Origin: RGIG4608 sp045635885
Lineage (GTDB): Bacteria > Bacillota > Clostridia > Oscillospirales > CAG-272
Direction: 5' to 3'
Length of the DNA: 18,996 nucleotides
Assembly (NCBI GenBank): GCA_045635885.1
Contig: JAZTWO010000051.1
Location: 1-18,996, forward strand
Each line of letters begins with the position of its first letter. The stretch's first letter is position 1. This document shows, piece after piece, positions 7,222 to 14,609 of the stretch. A program made the position numbers and the translations under genes. The notes beneath the pieces are model-generated. The model saw only the letters and a program-made list of their open reading frames with translations. It had not been told where the DNA came from and did not search any database.

Positions 7222-7490
7222 TCGCCCTGCGCAATCTCTGCCTCAAGAGAAGCATAAACTTCCTCAGGAATTACACATTCAAGATGTTGCGCAAGCTTGC
7301 CGCTTTTTCTTGCCTTGTTAAAGCATTTTACATTGTGGCAAAGGTAAACTCCCCTGCCGTTTTTTCTGCCCGTTTTATCAAGTGCAATCTCCCCATCGGG
7401 AGTTCTGACAACTCTTAAAAGCTCACCCTTCGGCTTTCTCTCTGCGCATCCAACGCATTGACGAAGCGGTATTTTCTTTTTTTGTTCCAT
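7218..7490 (-). CDS. ylxR: YlxR (DUF448) RNA-binding protein, RnpM-like
   Basis: A 90-residue DUF448 protein with the family's marks: RQCVGC near the N-terminus, LLRVVRTPDGEI, and GRGVYLC with a conserved Cys. Bacillus YlxR has been reported to bind the RNase P RNA and was renamed RnpM; transfer of that role here is inference. It starts six bases after the nusA stop without an obvious Shine-Dalgarno site, so it is likely translated by coupling to nusA. It overlaps ylxQ by four bases at its end. Confidence 0.92.
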   Translation of the reverse strand: MEQKKKIPLRQCVGCAERKPKGELLRVVRTPDGEIALDKTGRKNGRGVYLCHNVKCFNKARKSGKLAQHLECVIPEEVYASLEAEIAQGE

Positions 7491-7496
7491 AAGTAA

Positions 7497-8522
7497 TTAT
7501 TCTGCTTTAATATCAATCTTAATGCCTGTAAGTCTTGCTGCAAGGCGAACATTCTGTCCTTCCTTACCAATTGCAAGAGAGAGGTATTCGGGATTTGCAA
7601 TAACCTTGCACATTCTGTCGCCTATCATTTCAACAGACTCAACTGGAGAGGGAGCAAGTGCCTCTCTTACATACTCAGCGGGATCTTCGCTGTATCTGAT
7701 AATATCAATCTTTTCCCCTGCAAGCTCTGCAACGATTGCGTTAATTCTCATACCGTGGTTACCGATACAAGCACCAACGGGATCAACCTCAGGATCTCTT
7801 GACCAAACCGCAATCTTTGCTCTTGAACCTGCCTCACGGCTAACGCTCTTAATCATAACCACACCGTCGGCAACCTCAGGAACTTCAAGCTCGAACATTC
7901 TGCGAAGAAGACCTGCGTGTGTTCTTGAAAGAGTAACGATAGGTCCTCTACCCTCTTTATTAACCTGAAGAACGTAAACCTTAATTCTATCGCCCACTGC
8001 AAGAACTTCACCGGGGATTTGCTCACTCTTAAGAAGTGTTGCAAAACCGTTTGTTGTTTCAAGAAGAACGTTTCCTGTTTCGGGATTAATCTTGCTTACA
8101 AGAGCTGTAATGATTTCATCCTTCTGGTTTTCATATGCTTCTTGAATAGCACGTCTTTCGCCTTCACGAATACCCTGAACGATTACCGACTTAGCTGCAC
8201 CTGCAGAAAGACGTCTGAAATTCTTGGGCTTAACTTCTTTTTCAACGAATGTGCCAAGTGTATATTTCTTTGCAATTTTCTTTGCCTCTTCAAGAGAAAT
8301 CTGAGTTTCGGGATTTTCAACCACCTCAACTACTTCCTTTTGCTGATATACCTTGATATCTTCTTTGCGCTCGTCAACAACTACACGAACGTTTGTATTG
8401 TTTCCGTATTCCTTTTTGAAGGCAGAAACAAGAGCTGCCTCAATTTTTTCATACATGTAGGTTTTGGGAATGCCCTTTTCCTTTTCAAGCATATCAAGGG
8501 CTGCGAATAATTCCTTGTTCAT
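7497..8522 (-). CDS. nusA: Transcription termination/antitermination factor NusA
   Basis: RNA polymerase-bound factor controlling pausing, intrinsic termination and antitermination. It has 341 residues, the short form usual in Gram-positive bacteria, without C-terminal acidic repeats. Order: N-terminal polymerase-binding domain (about 1-125), S1 domain (about 135-200), KH1 with GNHG at 254-257, and KH2 near the C-terminus (IGKEGQNVRLAARLTG). AAGGAG lies eight bases before the ATG. It is second in the operon, 16 bases after the rimP stop. In other bacteria NusA can regulate its own operon; the hairpin in the rimP leader would be a plausible site, but that is inference. Confidence 0.98.
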   Translation of the reverse strand: MNKELFAALDMLEKEKGIPKTYMYEKIEAALVSAFKKEYGNNTNVRVVVDERKEDIKVYQQKEVVEVVENPETQISLEEAKKIAKKYTLGTFVEKEVKPKNFRRLSAGAAKSVIVQGIREGERRAIQEAYENQKDEIITALVSKINPETGNVLLETTNGFATLLKSEQIPGEVLAVGDRIKVYVLQVNKEGRGPIVTLSRTHAGLLRRMFELEVPEVADGVVMIKSVSREAGSRAKIAVWSRDPEVDPVGACIGNHGMRINAIVAELAGEKIDIIRYSEDPAEYVREALAPSPVESVEMIGDRMCKVIANPEYLSLAIGKEGQNVRLAARLTGIKIDIKAE

Positions 8523-8538
8523 TTTACTTTCTCCTTAA

Positions 8539-9003
8539 TTAAAAATCAAACACAGTATGCATCTTTGCAATTTCATTTTTTTCAAACTCATTTTGTTCGC
8601 CGTTTATTTCAATAATAACCTTGCCCTCTTCTGAAAGTCCGACAAGGATACCGCAAAATACCTTTGAACCGTTTTTGGGAGCATAAAGCTTAACTTCTAC
8701 CTGCTCACCCTCGCACATAGCAATATGCGCATCAGTCTTAATTTCTCTTTCAATACCGGGGGATGTAACCTCAAGATAATAGGACTCGTCAATAGGGTCC
8801 GCCTCGTCAAGCATGGGGTCGATTGTTCTGTGGAACTTTTCACAAAGGTTAATGTCGATTCCCTCTTCAGAATCAATTGTGATTCTAAGAATCTTTTTTG
8901 CACCCTCTTTAACAAACTCAACGTCCCAAAGGATAATTCCCATTTGTTCGGCAACGGGAAGGATAAGATCTGTAACCGTTCCGACGATATTTTTCTTAAT
9001 CAT
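8539..9003 (-). CDS. rimP: Ribosome maturation factor RimP
   Basis: Factor needed for maturation of the 30S ribosomal subunit. The 154-residue protein has the family's two-part layout. The N-terminal domain includes VEFVKEGAKKILRITID, a CEKFHRTIDPMLDE helix and YYLEVTSPGIERE. A small C-terminal SH3-like barrel follows (about 85-154). I chose the ATG at 9003, preceded by AAAAGG about 12 bases upstream. The frame extends seven codons further to a TTG at 9024 that has no ribosome binding site and lies close to the leader hairpin, so the longer form is less likely. It is the first gene of the operon that runs to infB. Confidence 0.95.
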   Translation of the reverse strand: MIKKNIVGTVTDLILPVAEQMGIILWDVEFVKEGAKKILRITIDSEEGIDINLCEKFHRTIDPMLDEADPIDESYYLEVTSPGIEREIKTDAHIAMCEGEQVEVKLYAPKNGSKVFCGILVGLSEEGKVIIEINGEQNEFEKNEIAKMHTVFDF

Positions 9004-9030
9004 ATTAAAAATCTGCCTTTTCAAGAATTA

Positions 9031-9057
9031 AGAGTGGGTCGTTTGGGGACCCACTCT
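9031..9057 (-). promoter_or_regulatory. Leader hairpin upstream of rimP-nusA operon
   Basis: AGAGTGGGTC (9031-9040) pairs perfectly with GACCCACTCT (9048-9057) over a seven-base loop. It sits within the first ~35 bases of the predicted rimP mRNA. In the direction of transcription it is followed by TTAATTCTT, a weak U-rich run, so it could work as an attenuator, a protein-binding stem or a 5'-end stabiliser. Its position suggests control of the whole operon; the mechanism is inference. Confidence 0.6.
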
Positions 9058-9073
9058 CAGCTTAGTATGTCTT

Positions 9074-9102
9074 ATTATAACACATCTTTTTTCCTTTTGC
9101 AA
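9074..9102 (-). promoter_or_regulatory. Promoter of the rimP-nusA-ylxR-ylxQ-infB operon
   Basis: Read on the minus strand, TTGCAA (9102-9097) is followed after 17 bases by TATAAT (9079-9074), preceded by an extended TG. Predicted transcription start is near 9067, giving a leader of about 64 bases that includes the hairpin at 9031-9057. Confidence 0.85.
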
Positions 9103-9171
9103 GAGTTTTTTATAATTTTTTGCATTTTTTTGTTTTTTTATTAATTGTAATATAAATATTTAAAAATTATG

Positions 9172-9200
9172 TTTACAAAATCAATATTTCGTGCTATAAT
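9172..9200 (+). promoter_or_regulatory. Promoter of the gdpP-rplI-dnaB-tilS-ftsH operon
   Basis: TTTACA (9172-9177), 17 bases, then TATAAT (9195-9200) with an extended TG at 9192-9193. Transcription should begin near 9207. It diverges from the rimP promoter; the two -35 boxes are about 70 bp apart, separated by very AT-rich DNA. Confidence 0.85.
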
Positions 9201-9269
9201 GTTAAGAAGATTAATATAATGCCTAATTATACGTAATCATAAAAATAATCAAAGGAGAGATAAAATCCA

Positions 9270-11309
9270 ATGAGTAAAAATAAAAAACCGCGTGTTTTCT
9301 CAGATTCAAATAAACTTTTGTGGACTTGTCTTATAAGCAGCACTTTGTTTATAGGTCTTTACGCCGCAATAAATATGCTTTCAACAAATCACCCCGCTTG
9401 GCTTGGCTTGGTTTTGTTTGGAATTAACGTTGTTTTCGTTCTTATCATTTTCTTGGTTTACAAGAAAAAGAGAGATGCTGAGATTAGCTTTGAAGAAAAA
9501 ACTCTTCAAATGGAAAAGGCAATGACGGGTCTTATGAAGGACGTTGACATCCCTTGCGTGCTTACACTCCCAAGCGGAATTATCGCATGGTGCTCAAATG
9601 GTGCGCACAAGATGTTTGACATTCCCACAAGTCTTTTGCAAAAGAATATTAACGACCTTTGCAATTTCTCTCTTAACGACCTTATCGCCACCTTACCCGA
9701 AGGAAAAGATGATACTGACGAGGCAGAACAGGGCTCTCTTCCCGTAGTGATTTTGGATAGAAACTACACTGCGAAAATTTATCGCCAGACACTTGGAAAG
9801 AATTCATACTACCTTATCACATTCACAGACTACACAGAATACGCTCACCTTTTAGATAAATACGAGGCGGAAACTCCCATTGTTGCGCACATCGTGCTTG
9901 ACAACCTTACTGAAATTGCAGAATACGTTCGTGTTAACTATCGTTCTGCGGCAAACGAGATTGAAGAAATTCTTAAAAAGTTTGCAAACGAAATGCACGG
10001 ATTTATTAGAGAATACAATCGTGACAAATATATCATGGTGTTCTCTAAGGAAAAATACAAGGAATGCGTTGAAAACAAATTTGACATTCTTGAAACGGTT
10101 AGAAACGTTCGTCTTGGTGACAGCTCAGTTCCTGTTACAATCTCAATGGGCGTATCACTTGTTGGCAACTCATTTGAAGAAAAAGAAAAGAACGCATTCT
10201 CTGCCCTTGAATTCGCACTTCAACGTGGTGGTGACCAAGTTGCCGTTAAAACTGAAGAGGACGTAATCTTCTTTGGTGGTAAAACAAAAGGTGTACAGAA
10301 GAAATCCGGTTCTTATGCAAGAGTTTTTGCAACTCAGCTCACATCCTATATTGCAAACGCAGGCAACGTGCTTATTATGGGACACGCGAACCCCGACTTT
10401 GACGCAATTGGCGCATGCGTTGGTGTGGCAAGACTTTGCGCTTGGTGCGGAGTTGACCCCAAAATCGTTATGAATACCGAATCCAAAAGCTTTAGGGCTT
10501 GTACTGAAAAGCTCCTTATGCTTGATGATTACAAAAACGTATTCATTTCGCCCGAGGCAGGTCTTGACATGATTCGCTCGGATACGCTTCTTATCATTAT
10601 GGACGCAAACAACTTTAAAATTCTTGAATCCCCCGACATTGCACACAACGTTGCAGACTTTATTGTAATCGACCACCACAGAAAAGTTGCGGAATTTGAA
10701 AACGAGCCCCTTTTGGCTCTTATCGACCCCTCCGCTTCCTCTGCTTCTGAAATGATTACAGGTATTCTTGAACAGTGCATGCCCGGTGACAGCATCTATA
10801 AGGAAGAAGCTAACCTTCTTCTTTCAGGCATCATGGTAGATACAAAGAACTTTACAAAAACAACAGGTACAAAAACCTTCTCTGCAGCAATGTATCTTCG
10901 TGGCATTGGCGCAAACTCTGAAATTGCTAACACATTCTTCCACGAGGACTTTGAGGACTTCTTAAGTGAAGCAAAATTCAATTCCAACGTGACCATCTAT
11001 CTTGACAGAATTGCAATCACAGAAAGCGACGGCAACGACCCGAGATTTGACAGAGTTGCAGCGGCTAAGGCAGCTGACAAGCTCCTCACCGTTCGTGGTG
11101 TTGACGCGTCATTTGCACTTGTTTCAATTAATGACAAAATACATATTTCTGCCCGTTCAAACGGTGGCATCAACGTTCAGTTGATTCTTGAAAAGATGGG
11201 TGGTGGCGGTCACTTTGATTCTGCGGCGGCGGCTATTTCAGGCAGAGATATGAAACAGGTGCTTTATCGCCTTAAGGACGCAATTGACGAATATTTTGCA
11301 GAAGCTTGA
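9270..11309 (+). CDS. gdpP: c-di-AMP phosphodiesterase GdpP (DHH/DHHA1)
   Basis: Membrane enzyme that hydrolyses cyclic di-AMP, a second messenger for osmotic and cell-wall balance. It has 679 residues. Two membrane segments (about 15-36 and 43-64) are followed by a PAS-like domain (about 85-190) and a degenerate GGDEF domain (about 190-340). That domain has RGGDQV in place of an active GGDEF signature. Then comes the DHH-DHHA1 catalytic part. Metal-binding residues are visible: H372, D376 and D378 in GHANPDFDA, D445 in MDAN, DHH at 468-470 and D524 in VDTKNFT. GGGGH lies at 644-648. AAAGGAG is 12 bases before the ATG. It is the first gene of the operon and lies next to rplI and dnaB as in Bacillus. 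Confidence 0.97.
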   Translation: MSKNKKPRVFSDSNKLLWTCLISSTLFIGLYAAINMLSTNHPAWLGLVLFGINVVFVLIIFLVYKKKRDAEISFEEKTLQMEKAMTGLMKDVDIPCVLTLPSGIIAWCSNGAHKMFDIPTSLLQKNINDLCNFSLNDLIATLPEGKDDTDEAEQGSLPVVILDRNYTAKIYRQTLGKNSYYLITFTDYTEYAHLLDKYEAETPIVAHIVLDNLTEIAEYVRVNYRSAANEIEEILKKFANEMHGFIREYNRDKYIMVFSKEKYKECVENKFDILETVRNVRLGDSSVPVTISMGVSLVGNSFEEKEKNAFSALEFALQRGGDQVAVKTEEDVIFFGGKTKGVQKKSGSYARVFATQLTSYIANAGNVLIMGHANPDFDAIGACVGVARLCAWCGVDPKIVMNTESKSFRACTEKLLMLDDYKNVFISPEAGLDMIRSDTLLIIMDANNFKILESPDIAHNVADFIVIDHHRKVAEFENEPLLALIDPSASSASEMITGILEQCMPGDSIYKEEANLLLSGIMVDTKNFTKTTGTKTFSAAMYLRGIGANSEIANTFFHEDFEDFLSEAKFNSNVTIYLDRIAITESDGNDPRFDRVAAAKAADKLLTVRGVDASFALVSINDKIHISARSNGGINVQLILEKMGGGGHFDSAAAAISGRDMKQVLYRLKDAIDEYFAEA

Positions 11310-11362
11310 TATTCTTAAGTATTTTTTAAGCTTTATTTTATAGAATTAGGAGTAACACTAAC

Positions 11363-11809
11363 ATGAAAGTAATGTTGACACAGGACGTTAAGGGTCAGGG
11401 CAAAAAGGACCAGATTATTGAAGTTTCAGACGGATATGCAAGAAACTTTCTTCTTCCCAAAAAGCTTGCAATAATTGCAGATGCCAAGGCAGTTAACGAA
11501 GCAAAAAATAAAGAGGCATCCAATCTTCACAAGATTGAGGTTGCAAAGGCAGAGGCAAAGGATATTGCCGAAAAGCTTTCAAAAATCACAGTTAAAATTC
11601 TTGCAGGTGGCGGCACTGAACGTCTTTATGGCACAGTAACAACCAAGGATATTGCAGAAGCGCTTGCTAAAGACCACAAAATCATTATTGACAAAAAGAA
11701 AATGATGATGAGCGAAAGCATTAAAACCTTTGGCACATACAAGGTAGAGGTTAAACTCTATGGCGCAGAGATTACGGGCACAATCACCGTTGTGGTGTCT
11801 CCCAAATAA
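11363..11809 (+). CDS. rplI: 50S ribosomal protein L9 (bL9)
   Basis: Ribosomal protein of the large subunit, 148 residues, the normal length. The N-terminal 23S-rRNA-binding domain shows MKVMLTQDVKGQGKKDQIIEVSDGYARNFLLP-type sequence. A long connecting helix rich in Lys, Glu and Ala follows (about 40-75). The C-terminal domain carries GGGTERLYGTVTTKDIAEAL. AGGAG (11348-11352) lies 10 bases before the ATG. It is 53 bases after gdpP and 13 before dnaB, so it is co-transcribed with both. Confidence 0.98.
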   Translation: MKVMLTQDVKGQGKKDQIIEVSDGYARNFLLPKKLAIIADAKAVNEAKNKEASNLHKIEVAKAEAKDIAEKLSKITVKILAGGGTERLYGTVTTKDIAEALAKDHKIIIDKKKMMMSESIKTFGTYKVEVKLYGAEITGTITVVVSPK

Positions 11810-11822
11810 AAGAAGGTAAATT

Positions 11823-13166
11823 ATGAACGAAGAACTTAACAGAAAACTGCCCTTCTCGCTTATTGCAGAGCAGTCGCTCCTTGGCTCAATTTTGATTGAC
11901 CCCGCCTCCATTAACGAGGTTGCGGATCTTGTTAAGGCAGAGGACTTCTATATCACCGAGCATAAGCAGATTTATCTTGCGGCAACCGAGCTCTTTATGA
12001 CAAACAGAGAAATCGACGTTGTTACGCTTATTGACATGCTTGTGCATAAGGGCATTTATAATAAGAGTGGTGGCGAGGACTATATTAAAACTCTTTCAGA
12101 GGTTGTTCCCACCGCACTCAACGTGAAAGACTATGCAAAAATAGTTAAAGAAAAAAGCGCTCTCCGTCAGCTTATTGCAGTTTGTGGCGAAATTAATGAA
12201 ACCGCTTTTTCAGAGCAGGAATCCGCTTCAGGTATTATTGAGCTTGCAGAAAGCAAAATTTTCGCAATCGCTCAAGGCAGGGATACAAAGAATTTCAGAC
12301 ATATCCGTGACGTACTTGGCGCAGTTTATAACAATCTCCACGAGCTTTCAACCGACCCCGATGCAGCACATGGTACTCCCACGGGCTTTTCAGGTCTTGA
12401 CAGGGTGCTTGTTGGTATGGGTAACTCCGATCTCATTCTTGTCGGTGCTCGTCCCGGTATGGGTAAAACATCATTCGCTCTTAACATAGCGACAAACGTT
12501 GCGCAAAGCACAAAGAAAAAGGTTTGCGTGTTCTCGCTCGAAATGAGTGCAGAGCAGCTTGTTTCCCGTATCCTTTCAAGTGAAGCGCTTGTTGATAGCC
12601 ACGAGCTTCGTTCGGGCAAACTTTCAAGCGATTCTTGGGAAAAAATTGCAGACGCAAGCTCTCGCCTTGCTTCTTGTGACATACTTATTGACGATACATC
12701 AGGTATTGCCGCAACCGAAATGAAGGCAAAGTTGCGCAGAGTGGACAACCTTGGTCTTGTTATTATCGACTATCTTCAGCTTATGCAGAGCGACAGAAGA
12801 ATTGACAACCGTGTTCAAGAGGTTGCAGAAATTTCCCGTGCACTTAAAATTATGGCAAAGGAACTTTCAGTTCCGATTATCTGTTGCGCTCAGCTTAGCC
12901 GTGGACCTGAATCAAGAACTGACAAAAAGCCCATGCTTTCTGACCTTCGTGACTCCGGTGCTATCGAGCAAGACGCTGACGTTGTAATGTTCCTTTACAG
13001 AAATGAATATTATAAAACCGACGGTGTTCCCGGCGATAACAATGCCGCTAACATTGCCGAAGTTATTATCGCAAAGAACCGTCACGGCTCAACCGGTACT
13101 GTAAAAATGGGCTGGATTGGTCAATACACTAAATTTAGAACTATCGCAGAAAATATTGAAGAATAA
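11823..13166 (+). CDS. dnaB: Replicative DNA helicase DnaB
   Basis: Hexameric helicase that unwinds DNA at the replication fork (called DnaC in Bacillus). It has 447 residues, the usual length. The N-terminal primase-interacting domain (about 1-105) starts with the typical LPFSLIAEQSLLGSIL. The RecA-like domain has a Walker A GARPGMGKTS at 208-217, a Walker B ending in D316 (VIIDYLQLM), and RHGSTGT near the C-terminus, with the arginine finger region intact. No intein or insertion is present. AGAAGG precedes the ATG. The next gene, tilS, starts 16 bases after the stop. Confidence 0.98.
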   Translation: MNEELNRKLPFSLIAEQSLLGSILIDPASINEVADLVKAEDFYITEHKQIYLAATELFMTNREIDVVTLIDMLVHKGIYNKSGGEDYIKTLSEVVPTALNVKDYAKIVKEKSALRQLIAVCGEINETAFSEQESASGIIELAESKIFAIAQGRDTKNFRHIRDVLGAVYNNLHELSTDPDAAHGTPTGFSGLDRVLVGMGNSDLILVGARPGMGKTSFALNIATNVAQSTKKKVCVFSLEMSAEQLVSRILSSEALVDSHELRSGKLSSDSWEKIADASSRLASCDILIDDTSGIAATEMKAKLRRVDNLGLVIIDYLQLMQSDRRIDNRVQEVAEISRALKIMAKELSVPIICCAQLSRGPESRTDKKPMLSDLRDSGAIEQDADVVMFLYRNEYYKTDGVPGDNNAANIAEVIIAKNRHGSTGTVKMGWIGQYTKFRTIAENIEE

Positions 13167-13182
13167 CGATTGGGGGAGAAAA

Positions 13183-14583
13183 ATGAAAAACAATAATATT
13201 TTCTATACTTCTCCCCAAACACTCGCCTCGCTCCCGCAAAGCACTCCCGTGCTTCTTGCTCTTTCAGGGGGAGAGGATTCGTGCGTGCTTTTTGACCTTA
13301 TCTTAAAAGACTCAAAGAAAAACGGTTTCGTTTTGCACGCAGCACATTTTAATCATCACATCAGGGGCAAGGATGCAGAGCGTGATGCTGATTTTTGTTT
13401 GGCACTTGCGAAAGCAAATTCAATTCCCTTTCATCTTGGTGAAGCAGACGTTCCTGCACTGGCACAAATAAATGGAAATAGCATTGAAAGTGAAGCAAGA
13501 GAGCAAAGATATGCATTTTTTGAAAAAATTATGCGTGAAAATAATATCCCCATTCTTGTTACGGCGCACCATGCCGACGATAACGTGGAAAGTATTTTGC
13601 TCCACATTCTTCGTGGAAGCGGCATACAAGGTCTTTGTGGCATTTCTGAATGCCGCACGTTTGCAAACGATTTTTTCATTGTTCGTCCCATTTTAAAGAC
13701 TGAAAAGGAAGCTATTACTACTTATTGCAAAGAAAATTGCTTGGATTATGTAACCGACAATACTAATTACGACATTGATTATTCGAGAAATCGCATTCGT
13801 GCTTTGCTAACTCCTGAAATGAAAAATCTGCAACCAAATCTTTGCTCGGTTATTTCTCGCCTTGCGGAAAGCGCAAACGAAGCAAATGATTTTATTTTGA
13901 ATTCCGCTATCAATTTCATTGAAGCAGAGTACCAAGAAAACGGTATTCCGCTTGATAAATTCAATCAACTTGCCAAAATTGTGAAAGCAAACGTGATTTC
14001 GATTGCGTTTAAAAACGTTTCGGGCAAAACTCTTGAAAGAGTTCACATTGATGACGTAATTATGCTTTGCGAAAAGGCAGAGCCACATTCCTCAATTTCC
14101 CTGCCCGCAAAATTCTGCGCAAAAATTGAAAACGAACGTCTTTTGTTCACTAATAAGACTCAAAAAACACAAAAAACGGATTTTTGCATTCCGTTTGCAG
14201 AGGGTGAATTCATTCTTCCTCTCACGCACGCATGCGCATGCGCGCGCACACACATATTAATAAATATTGAAAAAAATCCCGTAAATTCCCCAAGCAATGA
14301 TGATATTTCGCTAGATTTAAATGCGAATTTGATTGATTGTGATGCTCATTTTCGTCCAAGGCGTGAGGGAGATGTGATTTTTGCGGATAAAATGAATAAA
14401 AAAGCAAAAAAACTGATTTGCGAAAAGAAAATCCCACTTGAAATTAGAAACGTTTTACCAATCCTCGTTTCCAAAAATGAAATTTTATGGATTCCCTGCG
14501 TTGCAGTTTGCGACAAAGTAAAAAGGGACAAAATAAAAGAAGATGATGATTTTTTCCGCATAACCGTTAAATTTGTAAATTAA
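13183..14583 (+). CDS. tilS: tRNA(Ile)-lysidine synthetase TilS
   Basis: ATP-dependent enzyme that converts C34 of tRNA-Ile(CAU) to lysidine so that it reads AUA codons. It has 466 residues. The PP-loop SGGEDS (28-33) is followed by HFNHHIRGKDAERD and TAHHADDNVES, then LHILRGSGIQGL, all diagnostic of the N-terminal domain. The C-terminal TilS domain (about 385-466, FRPRREGD) is present. The ATG at 13183 is preceded by GGGGGAG; the frame's extension into dnaB is not translated. Odd point: residues about 348-357 (THACACARTH) are encoded by a 35-base perfectly alternating purine-pyrimidine run. tilS is followed directly by ftsH; the hpt gene often found between them is missing. Confidence 0.96.
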   Translation: MKNNNIFYTSPQTLASLPQSTPVLLALSGGEDSCVLFDLILKDSKKNGFVLHAAHFNHHIRGKDAERDADFCLALAKANSIPFHLGEADVPALAQINGNSIESEAREQRYAFFEKIMRENNIPILVTAHHADDNVESILLHILRGSGIQGLCGISECRTFANDFFIVRPILKTEKEAITTYCKENCLDYVTDNTNYDIDYSRNRIRALLTPEMKNLQPNLCSVISRLAESANEANDFILNSAINFIEAEYQENGIPLDKFNQLAKIVKANVISIAFKNVSGKTLERVHIDDVIMLCEKAEPHSSISLPAKFCAKIENERLLFTNKTQKTQKTDFCIPFAEGEFILPLTHACACARTHILINIEKNPVNSPSNDDISLDLNANLIDCDAHFRPRREGDVIFADKMNKKAKKLICEKKIPLEIRNVLPILVSKNEILWIPCVAVCDKVKRDKIKEDDDFFRITVKFVN

Positions 14584-14609
14584 CTTTTAACATAGACTCG
14601 GAGGTTATA

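Noticed and set aside
9004..9024. TTG start giving a RimP seven residues longer
   Set aside because: No ribosome binding site precedes the TTG and it lies close to the leader hairpin; the ATG at 9003 gives the usual family length.
10170..10679. 169-residue open frame on the minus strand, opposite gdpP
   Set aside because: It lies fully within the catalytic part of gdpP and has no ribosome binding site or domain.
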